A stretch of 64,000 bases of DNA from Rothia aeria. Its GTDB lineage: Bacteria; Actinomycetota; Actinomycetes; Actinomycetales; Micrococcaceae. Position numbers and translations under genes: made by a program. This document shows positions 9,940 to 20,101 of this stretch, in pieces. How positions within the stretch are numbered: the first letter of the stretch is position 1; each line of letters starts with the position of its first letter. Under the pieces are notes generated by a model. It had not been told where the DNA came from and did not search any database. It saw only the letters and a program-made list of their open reading frames with translations. The stretch is taken from the NCBI GenBank assembly GCA_002355935.1, contig AP017895.1, positions 1,116,001 to 1,180,000 of the forward strand, in the 5' to 3' direction.

Positions 9940-11107
9940 TTGTCGGTTAGCCTCGGCATGCCCGTACTTAAGCCCGCACCCCAGGTTCTTGCGCCGCGCC
10001 GCAAAACCCGCCAGTTCAAGGTTGGTACTGTAGGCATCGGTTCCGAATCGCCCGTCTCGGTGCAATCCATGACCACCACCAAGACCCACGATATTGGTTC
10101 TACCCTGCAGCAGATTGCCGAGCTCACCGCCGCCGGGTGCGATATTGTGCGTGTTGCGTGCCCCACCGATAAGGACGCTGAGGCGCTGCCGATTATCGCC
10201 AAGCAGTCCAATATACCGGTGATTGCCGATATCCACTTCCAGCCGAAATACGTGTACGCCGCCATTAAAGCCGGCTGCGGTGCGGTGCGAGTGAACCCCG
10301 GTAACATTCGTAAGTTTGACGACCAAGTAAAAGAGATCGCCGAGATGGCATCCGACCACGGCACCTCTATACGTATTGGTGTGAACGCCGGTTCACTCGA
10401 TAAACGGCTGCTTGAGAAGTACGGTAAAGCAACCCCTGAAGCACTGGTTGAATCAGCCGTCTGGGAGGCTTCCCTGTTTGAAGAGCACGGCTTCCGGGAC
10501 TTTAAAATCTCCGTTAAACACAACGACCCGGTGATTATGGTCGAGGCGTACCGACAGCTTGCCGCCAGCGGCGACTGGCCCCTGCACCTGGGAGTGACCG
10601 AAGCTGGCCCCGCATTCCAAGGCACCATTAAAAGCTCCGTCGCGTTCGGCACCCTGCTCTCACAGGGGATTGGTGACACTATCCGTGTATCTCTTTCCGC
10701 CCCGCCGGTTGAAGAGGTAAAAGTTGGTACAAAATCCTTGAATCGCTGAACCTGCGCGAACGTAAACTAGATATTGTTTCGTGCCCCTCGTGCGGGCGCG
10801 CCCAGGTGAACGTGTGGGAACTGGCCGAGAACGTGACCAAGGGCCTGGAAGGCATGAAAGTTCCGCTGCGTGTGGCCGTGATGGGGTGCGTGGTGAACGG
10901 CCCCGGTGAGGCGCGTGAGGCCGACCTTGGGGTGGCATCCGGCAACGGTAAAGGCCAAATTTTTGTGAAGGGTGAGGTCATTAAGACTGTGCCTGAGGAC
11001 CAGATCGTAGAAACCCTCATTGAGGAGGCGAACCGTATCGCCGCCGAAATGGAGGCACGCGGTGAATATGTCCCGAGGGAGCCGCCCCCGCCGTCACCGT
11101 CAAATAG
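9940..11107 (+). CDS. ispG: (E)-4-hydroxy-3-methylbut-2-enyl-diphosphate synthase (two frameshifts)
   Basis: A [4Fe-4S] enzyme that reduces MEcPP to HMBPP in the MEP pathway. The TIM-barrel part runs from [14 protein letters not shown] to [13 protein letters not shown]. The Fe-S part has [12 protein letters not shown] and [14 protein letters not shown], which carry the cluster cysteines. One A added to AAAA at 10731-10734 restores [20 protein letters not shown]. One C added at 11072-11074 restores a normal tail ending AAPAVTVK at 11107 in place of a 30-residue read-through. Final length is about 389 residues. The start GTG/TTG region has TTGGAGGAAT before TTG 9940. Confidence 0.93.
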
Positions 11108-11114
11108 TTTTCAG

Positions 11115-11141
11115 CGCCCCGCACCCGTGTGCGGGGCGTTT
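11115..11141 (+). terminator. Rho-independent terminator of ispG
   Basis: CGCCCCGCAC (11115-11124) pairs perfectly with GTGCGGGGCG (11129-11138) over a four-base loop, followed by TTT. It lies eight bases after the corrected ispG stop at 11107, which supports that stop over the longer uncorrected frame. Confidence 0.8.
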
Positions 11142-11172
11142 CGCCCACTCGCCGCCCAGCACCTTACAACCT

Positions 11173-12194
11173 TTGGACGTCACAGTGTTACCTAAGCTCT
11201 TCACCGCCGCAAGCGCATCGCAGTCGGTGCCCCGCCGCGCTATCCCGCTGGATGTGAGGCACGCGGATGCGCTGGAAGAGGCATTGTATTCGAGTATTGT
11301 GGGTAACCTGTATGCCGTTGATTTTTACGAGCAGGTCGGTCTGCCCATGGCCGGGTCGGTGGGTGATAAAGTACCGTCTGGTTACGCTGGTTTTGTGGGT
11401 ATACCGGCTGAGGGAGACGAAAGAGACGGTGCGCAGCAGCCGAATTTGAGCAGCATTATCCTGTTGGGGAACAATACGGTTCCTGTGGTTGTGGCTAATA
11501 GTGATTACGCTGTATTGGCAAAATGTATCCACCGCAGCAAGCGCCGCCTTGACTCTATTTTTGGGCCTGCGGATATGGTGAACCCGCTGTGGCACACCCT
11601 TGAGAGCCGTATGCCCGCGCCGTCTTCGTACCGCCCGATTCAGCCTCTGCTGTACCTGTCGCCTGAGGTCGATCTCACTGAGCATATTGATGCGACACTA
11701 CCGCGTATCCCTACGCACCTGCCTCCGCTTGCTACCACCGACCTGTATGACCAGCAGGTGGGGCATTACGTGCGGTTTGCTAATAGCGCCGACTATAATG
11801 CGTTGCTGCCCGCAGCGGCCGCCATGTTCCGTGAGGAGGTGGGCCTTGACCCGCTGGAGCGGTATGGACAAGGGTACCGTAACCGTGTGCATACCCTCAG
11901 CGCGCAGCAGCGAACCGTGGTCGCTACTAATGTTGAGGGGCGGTAGTGTATAAGGCAGACGCAGGCCTTACCAGCCTGGACACTGCCCAAATACAAGGGT
12001 TGTGGGTGCACCCGGATTACCGGGGTTTGGGGCTGGCGGCTTCACTGACCGCCGCGGCGTGCGCCCTGCTACGCCGCCGCTACCGGCATCTGAGCCTGTA
12101 CGTGAACGACTATAATGCCCGCGCCCGTGCCCTGTACGCACGCCTGGGGTGGGAGCCGGTGGGTGAATACGCCACCGTCATCTTCGCGCGTTAA
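11173..12194 (+). CDS. GNAT-family N-acetyltransferase with DUF4081-like N-terminus (frameshifted)
   Basis: The last 80 residues are a GNAT fold: [20 protein letters not shown] is the acetyl-CoA loop and [20 protein letters not shown] is motif B. The N-terminal 200 residues resemble the DUF4081 region that actinobacteria place between ispG and proS. One G added to GGGG at 11937-11940 joins the two parts ([12 protein letters not shown]). The product has about 340 residues. The start is TTG 11173 or GTG 11185; neither has a strong ribosome site. The substrate is unknown. Confidence 0.8.
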
Positions 12195-12313
12195 CCCTGC
12201 GAACAGATAGACTAGAAAGATGGCACAGCCTGTGCCTGGTTTTGTGTGCCCGCACCGTTTACGCGCCTTTGTGCGCGAACAAGACTATTTCAACCGATTG
12301 CAGGAGGCTTCCC

Positions 12314-14131
12314 GTGGTACTTCGACTGTCCAACCTCTTCGTGCGAACTTTGCGCGAAGACCCTGTAGACGCTGAGGTGGCCAGTCACAAGCTGCTGGTG
12401 CGCGCAGGTTATATTCGCCGTGCCGCCCCTGGCGTGTACACGTGGCTGCCTCTGGGGCTGCGGGTCCTGCGCAAGGTCGAGAATGTGGTGCGTGAGGAAA
12501 TGAACGCGATTGGAGCCCAAGAAGTTCTCTTCCCGGCGCTGCTGCCGCGAGAACCCTATGAGGCAACCAACCGGTGGGAAGAATACGGCGATAATCTCTT
12601 CCGCCTGCAGGACCGCAAAGGCGCCGATATGCTGCTGGCGCCCACCCACGAGGAAATGTTCACCCTGCTGGTGAAAGACCTGTATTCCTCCTACAAGGAT
12701 CTGCCGCTGTATATTTACCAGATCCAGAATAAGTACCGTGACGAGGCGCGACCCCGCGCCGGTCTGCTGCGTGGGCGCGAATTCATCATGAAGGATTCCT
12801 ACTCTTTTACTGTGGACGACGAAGGCTTGACTGAAGCCTACGAGGCCCACCGTGCCGCTTACCAGCGTATTTTTAACCGCTTGGGATTAGACACCGTCAT
12901 TGTGACCGCACAATCGGGTGCTATGGGTGGTTCCCGTAGCGAAGAATTCCTGCATCCGACCCCTGTAGGTGAAGACACCTTCGTGCGTTCCGCCGGTGGC
13001 TACGCCGCAAACGTGGAGGCAGTCACCACTGTTGTGCCCGCAGACATTGATTTCACGGATACGCCCGCAGCTATCGTGCTCGATACCCCCGAATCTCCCA
13101 CGATTGAAACCCTCGTAGCCCAGATGAACGACCTGCACCCGCAGGTGACCGGTGGTGAACTCACCGCAGAGCAAACGCTCAAATGTTTTGTGGGCGCAGT
13201 CATTACCCCTGCCGGGGAGCGTAAGCTCTTTGCTGTGGGTGTGCCCGGTGACCGCGAAGTCGATCTGGGGCGCGTCGAGGTTAACGTTGGTGCACTCCTG
13301 GGTATCGGCGGCGAGATCGAGGTTGAGGCTGCCTCCGAGGAGGACCTAAAGAAATTCCCGCAGCTCGTCAAGGGCTATATTGGCCCGGGTCTTACTCTTG
13401 ATCAGCCTATGCTGGGTGAGAATACCGAAGAGCGCCACACCGCTACTGGTATTCCGTTCTTCGTTGATCCGCGCGTGGTTCGCGGCACCTCGTGGGTGAC
13501 CGGCGCTAACGAGCACGGCAAACACGTGGCAAATCTCGTGTACGGGCGGGACTTTAGTGCAGACGGTGTTTTGGAGGCGTGTGAAGTACGCGAAGGCGAC
13601 CCGGCACCGGATGGTTCCGGACCGCTTATTGCTGCACGTGGTATTGAGATGGGGCATATCTTCCAGCTTGGCCGTAAATACGCCGAGGCGCTGGGCCTGA
13701 AAGTACTCGATCAGAACGGTAAACTCCAGACCGTGACGATGGGGTCTTACGGTATTGGTGTAACCCGCGCGCTTGCCGCAATTGCTGAGGGCAATCATGA
13801 CGAGAAGGGTCTGATCTGGCCGCGTAACTTGGCACCCGCCGATGTGCACATCGTCATCACGAATAAAGACACTCAATCCCACGAGTACGCAGAAACCTTG
13901 AGCACGGAGCTTGAAGGCGCCGGGGTGCAGGTGCTGTTGGACGACCGTCTGAAAACCAGCCCGGGCGTGAAATTCGGCGATGCAGAGCTTCTGGGCGTAC
14001 CCACCATCCTAGTGATTGGCCGCGGGTTCAAAGACGGTACTTTGGAGCTCAAAGACCGGCGAAGCGGCGAAGCACGCGATATTGCCGTATCGGATGCGGT
14101 ACGCGAGGTCCTGGCTGAAACTCGCCCTTAA
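12314..14131 (+). CDS. proS: Prolyl-tRNA synthetase
   Basis: Class II synthetase that charges tRNA-Pro. The 605-residue product has motif 2 and 3 features ([33 protein letters not shown]), an editing-type insertion near residues 225-385 as in the long bacterial form, and a C-terminal anticodon domain around [36 protein letters not shown] is motif 3. The start is GTG 12314 after AGGAGG at 12302-12307; an in-frame GTG at 12242 would add a tail outside the family. Confidence 0.97.
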   Translation: MVLRLSNLFVRTLREDPVDAEVASHKLLVRAGYIRRAAPGVYTWLPLGLRVLRKVENVVREEMNAIGAQEVLFPALLPREPYEATNRWEEYGDNLFRLQDRKGADMLLAPTHEEMFTLLVKDLYSSYKDLPLYIYQIQNKYRDEARPRAGLLRGREFIMKDSYSFTVDDEGLTEAYEAHRAAYQRIFNRLGLDTVIVTAQSGAMGGSRSEEFLHPTPVGEDTFVRSAGGYAANVEAVTTVVPADIDFTDTPAAIVLDTPESPTIETLVAQMNDLHPQVTGGELTAEQTLKCFVGAVITPAGERKLFAVGVPGDREVDLGRVEVNVGALLGIGGEIEVEAASEEDLKKFPQLVKGYIGPGLTLDQPMLGENTEERHTATGIPFFVDPRVVRGTSWVTGANEHGKHVANLVYGRDFSADGVLEACEVREGDPAPDGSGPLIAARGIEMGHIFQLGRKYAEALGLKVLDQNGKLQTVTMGSYGIGVTRALAAIAEGNHDEKGLIWPRNLAPADVHIVITNKDTQSHEYAETLSTELEGAGVQVLLDDRLKTSPGVKFGDAELLGVPTILVIGRGFKDGTLELKDRRSGEARDIAVSDAVREVLAETRP

Positions 14132-14170
14132 CTGTTCTGGGTGTGGGATAGCAGGAAAGAAGGGATATCT

Positions 14171-14826
14171 ATGGCGTACAAACCTAAACGTTCGGGCGGT
14201 AAGAAAGGCGGTGCCTCCAACGCTCGTGCCCGGCGTGCCGCCTCACGAGCCGCAAGCGGCGTCTCACGCGCACCCGCCGAGAAGGCTCCGCAGGCTCCAG
14301 TGGGTACCCGCCCTCTTCATGCCGATGAGGTGCGGGCTGCGATCGAACCAACCCTAGCGGAGTTCTCCCTTGTGGTGGAGAGCATTAAAATTACCGGCCC
14401 GGCACAGAACTGCACCGTTGAAATTACCGTGGATTACACGGAAGACCGCGCTGATTCGCTTTCTTTGGATACGATCGCCGAGATTTCGGGGTATTCTCTG
14501 CGGCCCTAGACCGTGCTGATGCGAACGATGAGTTCTTCCCGTATTTACTGGAGGTCTCCTCGCCGGGGGCAACGCGTGAACTGTCTGAACGCCGCCACTG
14601 GGTGCGAGCCCGAACCCGACTCGTGGCCATTACCGAGACTGATGGCTCCGAGTATGTGGGGCGCCTTGATGAAGTTACGGATGATGGCCCAGTTCTGCGG
14701 CGGAAGAAGCAGACTAAGAAGGGGCAGAAACCTTCGTACCATGAGCCGCAGACCCTGCCGTGGGAGCGTATCGCCAGTGCTCATCTTCAGATTGATTTCA
14801 ATTCCACAGCCGATTCGGTAGAATAG
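14171..14826 (+). CDS. rimP: Ribosome maturation factor RimP (frameshifted)
   Basis: RimP helps late 30S assembly and usually starts the nusA-infB operon, as here. After a basic Arg/Ala/Lys-rich N-terminal stretch come the RimP_N region (ADEVRAAIEPTLAEFSLVVE) and, in the next frame, YLLEVSSPGATRELSERRHW, the typical central motif. One G added to GGGG at 14488-14491 gives ISGVFSAALDRAD and joins them. The product has about 218 residues. The start ATG 14171 has GAAGGG upstream. Confidence 0.9.
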
Positions 14827-14938
14827 GAGTCAAAGTGGGCTCTTCACCGTTGTTGCCTATTTTTAGGTGGTGAAGGGCATACCGTCCGGTAGCCGGGGCG
14901 CCCAGAGCGTCCCGGCGCTGTGCTACAGGGAAAGGCTG

Positions 14939-15990
14939 ATGAGCGTGGACAATAATATGACGATTGACCTAAGCGTTCTGAGCACGCTTGAGAAGGAACG
15001 CGGGATCGCTCTGGAAGAACTGTTTGCGCTCGTCGAGAATGCGCTACTGCTGGCGTACATGAAGCAGCCGGGCGCTATTAAAGGTTCCCGTGCAGAGATT
15101 GACCGTAAGAGCGGTCAGTTCGTCATTTTAGCCCCCGAACTTGACGACGATAACCAGAAGATCGCCGAGTTTGATGATACCCCCAATAACTTTGGCCGTA
15201 TCGCCGCCGCGACTGTGCGTCAGGTGCTGGCGCAGCGCCTGCGAGACGCCGAGGACGCCAGCGTGCTGGGGGAGTTCCGTGACCGTGAGGGCACCCTCGT
15301 CTCTGGTGTGGTGCAGCAGGGCAATAATCCGCGTATGGTGCAGGTCGATCTGGGAACCGTTGAGGCGGTGCTGCCAGCTAATGAGCAGGTGCCGGGAGAG
15401 AAATACCCGCATGGCGCGCGCATCCGCGCATATTTGGTGGAGGCACGCCGAGGCCAGAAAGGCCCCTCAATTGTGCTTTCCCGCTCCCACCCGAACCTAG
15501 TGCTGCGTTTATTTGAGCATGAGGTTCCCGAGATTTCTGACGGGCTGGTGAAGATCGCCTCGATTGCCCGTGAAGCGGGGCATCGTTCGAAGATCGCGGT
15601 GCACGCCACCGACCCGTCTATTAACGCAAAAGGTGCCTGTATTGGTGATATGGGTGCGCGTGTTCGTGCTGTTGCCGCGGAGCTGAATGACGAGAAAATC
15701 GACATTGTCGATTATTCCTCAGACCCCGCCGAGTTTATTGCCGCAGCGCTTTCCCCCGCGAAGGTGACTGAGGTCATTATTTGGATGCGCGTGAGTATTC
15801 GGCCCGAGCCGTTGTACCCGATGACCAGCTGTCGTTGGCTATTGGTCGTGAGGGGCAGAACGCCCGGCTTGCCGCTAAACTCACCGGGTGGCGTATCGAT
15901 ATTCTCTCGGAATCGAAGTATGCGCAGCTAAAGGCTGAAGAGGAAGTGGCGGAGCGGGTTTCTCGCGCTTTGCACGCTGACAACGAGTAA
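14939..15990 (+). CDS. nusA: Transcription elongation/termination factor NusA (frameshifted)
   Basis: NusA binds RNA polymerase and RNA to control pausing, termination and antitermination. Domains in order: NTD (residues 7-120), S1 (about 125-200, [19 protein letters not shown]), KH1 ([20 protein letters not shown], then [12 protein letters not shown]) and KH2 ([20 protein letters not shown]). One T added to TTT at 15780-15782 gives [14 protein letters not shown] and joins KH1 to KH2. About 350 residues, the short actinobacterial form without acidic repeats. ATG 14939 follows GGGAAAGG; ATG 14957 is an alternative closer to homologues. Confidence 0.93.
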
Positions 15991-16127
15991 TATTCGTTCA
16001 TAGCCGCAATGGCGGCTCTGAAAATACCGGCATACCGTATAGAATATAAATGTGCGTTTGTGATCGCGTGCCTTAGTGCGCCCTCAAACGAGGGTAATTG
16101 ATGTTGGGACGATAAAGGGGGAAACTT

Positions 16128-16436
16128 ATGAGCCTACCCCTGAGGACCTGCATCGGTTGCCGTGACCGCGATACCCAGCGGAACATGCTCAGGATCGTAC
16201 GATCCTGCGGCGGTGACGGGCCTACCTCCCAGCGTATTCTTGTGGATGCGCGAAGAGATATGCCTGGGCGCGGAGCGTGGCTACACCCCAGCGTGCAGTG
16301 CCTGCAGCAGGCAGTACGCAGGAATGCTTTCGCCCGCGCCTTCAAAACTGTCTGTGGCGCTTCGCAGGTGCAGGCTTTTGCCGAGCAGCTTCAACAGCGT
16401 CTGGAGGCGGAGGAGAGAACCGCAGGCCCCATGTAA
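16128..16436 (+). CDS. ylxR: YlxR family RNA-binding protein
   Basis: Small protein always found between nusA and infB; reported as nucleic-acid binding and linked to transcription or RNase P, with the exact role in this group unclear. The 102-residue product has [10 protein letters not shown] at residues 6-15 and [13 protein letters not shown] near residue 45, both diagnostic. ATG 16128 follows GGGGGAAAC. A 196-nt gap with hairpins separates it from infB. Confidence 0.9.
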   Translation: MSLPLRTCIGCRDRDTQRNMLRIVRSCGGDGPTSQRILVDARRDMPGRGAWLHPSVQCLQQAVRRNAFARAFKTVCGASQVQAFAEQLQQRLEAEERTAGPM

Positions 16437-16603
16437 GTCAAACAAGTTTGACGGCTTCTTAACACTGTATGAAAGCGAGTCAGAAAACTGATGGATATCT
16501 AATGAGTGCCGCAGAATGAGTACTTACCTGTGCTCAGAAAACGGCTGTCTAATGCCACCGTGCGCCGTAGTGCGCACACCCATACATCACTAGAGCCCGC
16601 GCC

Positions 16604-16623
16604 GTCCTGGCGCGAGCCAGGAC
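16604..16623 (+). promoter_or_regulatory. GNRA-loop hairpin abutting the infB ribosome site
   Basis: GTCCTGGC (16604-16611) pairs with GCCAGGAC (16616-16623) over the loop GCGA, a GNRA tetraloop. The Shine-Dalgarno AGGAG begins at the next base (16624) and the TTG start is at 16633. A second stem, GTGCGC with GCGCAC, lies about 30 nt upstream, and GTCAAAC/GTTTGAC forms a palindrome at 16437-16452. The position suggests control of InfB translation or mRNA stability. Confidence 0.5.
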
Positions 16624-16632
16624 AGGAGAAAA

Positions 16633-19416
16633 TTGGCTAAGCCTCGTGTACACGAGCTCGCTAAAGAGTTTGGCGTCACCTCTAAAGAAGTTATCGCCAA
16701 ACTCGGCGAGATGAATGAATTTGTTAAGGGTCCTTCCTCGACCCTAAACCCCATGGTTGTCAAAAAGCTGCGTGAGGCGTTTCCCGCTGCAAAACCTGCA
16801 GCTGAAGCAGCTCAGAAACCTGCCGCATCCCAGAAAGCAGCCTCCGGTGCCTCTGCCGCGCCGAAATCTGCAGCAAAGCCTGCGGCGCCGAAACCTGGGC
16901 CTAAATCTGCCGCTCAGAAACAGAGCGGTACAAAGGCCGCTCCGTCGGCGGGGAAGGCTGCTGCTGCGCCGAAGCCTGCAGCTCCTAAGCCCGGTCCGAA
17001 ACCCGGCCCGCGCCCGGGTAATAACCCGTTCTCATCGCAGCAGGGCATGAAACGCCCCGATGCGCAGTCCGCAGCACCGAAACCCGGCGCCCCCAAGCCT
17101 GCCGCGCCAAAGCCTGCGGCTCCTAAGCCCGGTCCGAAACCCGGCCCGCGCCCGGGTAATAACCCGTTCTCATCGCAGCAGGGCATGAAACGCCCCGAGC
17201 GTGGTGAGCAGCGTTCCGGCGGGCCGCGCCCGCCGCGTGGTGGACAGCGTGGTGCTGGTTCCGGCGGCCCCCGCCCCGCAGCGGGCTCACGCCCCGGTGG
17301 CGGCCCCCGTTCAGGCTCAGGCGGCGGTTCACGCCCCACCCCGTCAATGATGCCGAAGGTATCCAATGTTGGGCCCGGATCGCCTTCAGGCGGCGGTAAC
17401 TCCGGTGGCGGCGGTGGCTCCCGTCGCGGCGGCGGTGGCTTTAACCGTGGCCCGGGCCGCCCCGGCCCCGGCGGTCGCGGTAACGCCCAGGGCGCTTTCG
17501 GACGCGGCGGTTCCAAACGTAAAAACCGCAAGTCGAAGGCGGCACGCCGCAGCGAGCAGGAGCAGCTTAACGCACCAGCACCCGGCGGCGTGGTCGTGCC
17601 TCGCGGCGACGGCTCAACCGAAATCCGTATGCGCCGCGGCGCCTCCATCATGGACTTTGCCGAGAAGATTGGCGCGAACCCCGCAGCCCTGATTACGGTG
17701 CTCTTCCACTTGGGTGAGATGGCAACTCAAACCCAATCCCTGGACGAGGACACGTTTGAGCTGCTGGGTGCCGAGCTGGGGTACGTTATTAAGATCGTTT
17801 CCCCCGAAGACGAAGAGCGTGAACTGCTGGAGTCCTTCGACATTGACCTTGAGGCCGAAGCGGCTGCTGAAGGCGATAAAGAGCTTGAGGTGCGCCCGCC
17901 GGTTGTGACCGTGATGGGTCACGTTGACCACGGTAAAACCCGCCTGCTGGATGCCATCCGTAACACCAACGTCATTGAGGGCGAGGCCGGCGGCATTACC
18001 CAGCACATCGGTGCGTACCAGGTACACACCACCGTTGAGGGAGAAGACCGTGCTATTACCTTCATCGATACCCCCGGTCACGAGGCGTTTACCGCTATGC
18101 GTGCCCGCGGTGCGAAGGTTACCGACGTCGCTATTCTTGTGGTCGCAGCGGATGACGGCGTGATGCCGCAGACCGTTGAGGCCCTGAACCATGCCCAAGC
18201 GGCTAACGTGCCGATCGTGGTTGCGGTTAACAAGATCGATAAGGAAGGTGCCTCGCCCGATAAGGTCAAGGGCCAGCTGACCGAGTACGGTCTGGTACCC
18301 GAAGACTACGGCGGAGACACCATGTTCGTGAATGTTTCTGCCCGCAACGGCACCAATATTGACGAACTGCTGGAGGCTGTGACCCTCACCGCCGACGTCC
18401 TAGAACTGCGTGCTAACCCGAATAAGGAAGCTCGCGGCGTTGCCATTGAAGCGAACCTGGACAAGGGCCGCGGTGCGGTCTCCACCGTCCTGGTGCAGTC
18501 CGGTACCCTGCATGTGGGTGATGCGATTGTTGCCGGCGTGGCACACGGTCGCGTGCGTGCAATGTTCGATGAAAACGGCCAGGCAGTGAAAGAAGCCGGC
18601 CCGTCCCGTCCCGTGCAGGTTCTGGGCCTTTCGACGGTGCCCCGTGCGGGTGATACCTTCCTCTCGACCGAGGAAGAACGCACTGCACGCCAGATCGCTG
18701 AGAAGCGTGAGGCAGCGGACCGTAACGCACAGCTTGCGAAGCGTCGTAAGCGCGTAACCCTTGAATCCTTCGATGCCGCCGTGGCTGAGGGCAAGATGGA
18801 CACTCTGAACCTGATTATTAAGGGTGACGTCTCCGGTGCTGTTGAGGCCCTGGAAGAGTCGCTCATGAAGATCGACGTGGGCGGCGACGAGGTTCAGCTG
18901 CGTGTGATCCACCGCGGTGTGGGTGCTATTACCCAGAACGACGTGAACCTGGCAACCGTGGACAACGCGGTGATCATTGGCTTCAACGTTCGCCCCGCAG
19001 AGCGCGTCTCGGAGCTTGCCGACCGCGAGGGCGTCGAGATGAAGTTCTACTCGGTCATCTACCGTGCGATTGAGGAAATCGAGCAGGCCGTTAAGGGTAT
19101 GCTCAAGCCCGAGTATGAAGAAGTTGAGCTTGGTTCAGCTGAGATCCGCGAAGTGTTCCGCTCCTCCAAGTGGGGCAATATTGCCGGTTCGCTGGTCAAG
19201 AACGGTATTATCAAGCGTAACTCCAAGGCACGCCTGGTACGTGACGGGTCCGTGGTGGCTGAAGACCTCACCATTGAGTCGCTACGCCGCTTCAAGGACG
19301 ACGCCACCGAGGTTCGTGAAGGCTACGAGTGCGGTATTGGGCTCGGTTCCTTCAACGACATTAAGGAAGGCGACGTTATTGAAACGTGGGAGATGCGCGA
19401 GAAGAAGCGCGTCTAA
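16633..19416 (+). CDS. infB: Translation initiation factor IF-2
   Basis: IF-2 is the GTPase that brings initiator tRNA to the 30S subunit and promotes 50S joining. The 927-residue protein starts [20 protein letters not shown] (IF2_N). A long Pro/Ala/Lys then Gly/Arg-rich linker (about 50-310) follows, then a second IF2_N near 335, and the G domain with GHVDHGKT (about 430), DTPGHEAF and NKID. Beta-barrel and C-terminal tRNA-binding domains finish it. The start is TTG 16633 after AGGAGA. The linker holds a recent exact duplication (see repeats). Confidence 0.97.
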   Translation: MAKPRVHELAKEFGVTSKEVIAKLGEMNEFVKGPSSTLNPMVVKKLREAFPAAKPAAEAAQKPAASQKAASGASAAPKSAAKPAAPKPGPKSAAQKQSGTKAAPSAGKAAAAPKPAAPKPGPKPGPRPGNNPFSSQQGMKRPDAQSAAPKPGAPKPAAPKPAAPKPGPKPGPRPGNNPFSSQQGMKRPERGEQRSGGPRPPRGGQRGAGSGGPRPAAGSRPGGGPRSGSGGGSRPTPSMMPKVSNVGPGSPSGGGNSGGGGGSRRGGGGFNRGPGRPGPGGRGNAQGAFGRGGSKRKNRKSKAARRSEQEQLNAPAPGGVVVPRGDGSTEIRMRRGASIMDFAEKIGANPAALITVLFHLGEMATQTQSLDEDTFELLGAELGYVIKIVSPEDEERELLESFDIDLEAEAAAEGDKELEVRPPVVTVMGHVDHGKTRLLDAIRNTNVIEGEAGGITQHIGAYQVHTTVEGEDRAITFIDTPGHEAFTAMRARGAKVTDVAILVVAADDGVMPQTVEALNHAQAANVPIVVAVNKIDKEGASPDKVKGQLTEYGLVPEDYGGDTMFVNVSARNGTNIDELLEAVTLTADVLELRANPNKEARGVAIEANLDKGRGAVSTVLVQSGTLHVGDAIVAGVAHGRVRAMFDENGQAVKEAGPSRPVQVLGLSTVPRAGDTFLSTEEERTARQIAEKREAADRNAQLAKRRKRVTLESFDAAVAEGKMDTLNLIIKGDVSGAVEALEESLMKIDVGGDEVQLRVIHRGVGAITQNDVNLATVDNAVIIGFNVRPAERVSELADREGVEMKFYSVIYRAIEEIEQAVKGMLKPEYEEVELGSAEIREVFRSSKWGNIAGSLVKNGIIKRNSKARLVRDGSVVAEDLTIESLRRFKDDATEVREGYECGIGLGSFNDIKEGDVIETWEMREKKRV
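16981..17060 (+). repeat. Direct repeat in infB, copy 1
   Basis: This 80-base segment is identical, base for base, to 17119-17198; the offset is 138 bases, exactly 46 codons, so the frame is kept. It encodes [20 protein letters not shown] followed by QGMKRP. Identity at all synonymous positions points to a recent duplication or gene conversion within the linker. Confidence 0.9.
17119..17198 (+). repeat. Direct repeat in infB, copy 2
   Basis: Second copy of the 80-base unit at 16981-17060, in the same frame and with no mismatch. It is followed by the Gly/Arg-rich part of the IF-2 linker. Confidence 0.9.
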
Positions 19417-19432
19417 GGCACTAAGGCCGTCT

Positions 19433-19456
19433 GCTTCCCAGCCGCAGTAGGGAAGC
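19433..19456 (+). other. Hairpin just after infB
   Basis: GCTTCCC (19433-19439) pairs with GGGAAGC (19450-19456) over a ten-base loop. It stands directly upstream of the much larger structure at 19462-19530. Confidence 0.5.
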
Positions 19457-19461
19457 GGGCA

Positions 19462-19530
19462 CCTCACATACCGTGCGGGCCGGTCCTTATGAACGGGAGT
19501 TTATAAGGACCGGCCCGCGCCGCTGTGAGG
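19462..19530 (+). terminator. Very strong hairpin between infB and rbfA
   Basis: GCGGGCCGGTCCTTAT (19475-19490) pairs without mismatch to ATAAGGACCGGCCCGC (19503-19518). An outer arm, CCTCACA (19462-19468) with TGTGAGG (19524-19530), extends it past an internal loop. No T-run follows. It could terminate by itself, be an RNase III site, or protect the infB 3' end; rbfA starts 107 nt later. Confidence 0.6.
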
Positions 19531-19636
19531 CCAGTGTCAGCGATGCACCAGCGGCATCGTACCTTGCGAGCAGAAAATATACGGAAGAACTATCGCGTCG
19601 CCCCCGCGCCGCGTATCACCTACAGAGGAGAACAGC

Positions 19637-20101
19637 ATGGCTGATGCAGCCCGCGCGGCTCGCCTAGCCGACCGCATTAAAGTGATTGTGGCACAGGCGT
19701 TAGAGCGTCGTGTCAAAGACCCCAGGCTCGGGTTCGTGACCGTCACAGACGCCCGCGTCACCAACGATCTGCAGCACGCAACCGTGTACTACACGGTGTA
19801 CGGTTCCGAACAGGAGCAGGCTTCGACAAAGGCTGCCTTGGAATCCGCCAAAGGTATCCTGCGGTCGGAGGTGGGGAAGAACATTACCGCCCGCCTGACC
19901 CCAACCCTCACCTTTGTGCCTGATGAAGTCCCCGTAAACGCCTACCACCTGGAGGATTTGCTCCGTAAGACCCGTGAACGCGACGCTCAGCTGGCCGCCG
20001 CCGCCACGGGCGCGCAGTATGCGGGGGAGGCCGACCCCTATAAGAAATCCGCCGACGATAACGAGTTCGGCGAAGACACCACCGGTGAGGACACCGAATA
20101 A
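19637..20101 (+). CDS. rbfA: Ribosome-binding factor A
   Basis: RbfA binds the immature 30S subunit near the 5' end of 16S rRNA. The 154-residue product has the KH-like core: RIKVIVAQALERRVKDPRLG, VTVTDARVTNDLQHATVYY, and LTPTLTFVPDE. A disordered acidic tail follows. ATG 19637 has GAGGAGAA upstream. The truB GTG start directly follows its TAA stop, so the two are translationally coupled. Confidence 0.96.
   Translation: MADAARAARLADRIKVIVAQALERRVKDPRLGFVTVTDARVTNDLQHATVYYTVYGSEQEQASTKAALESAKGILRSEVGKNITARLTPTLTFVPDEVPVNAYHLEDLLRKTRERDAQLAAAATGAQYAGEADPYKKSADDNEFGEDTTGEDTE

Noticed and set aside
16914-17651. Pro-rich reverse-strand frame in infB
   Set aside because: Its composition is the mirror of the Gly/Arg/Pro-rich IF-2 linker; no ribosome site.
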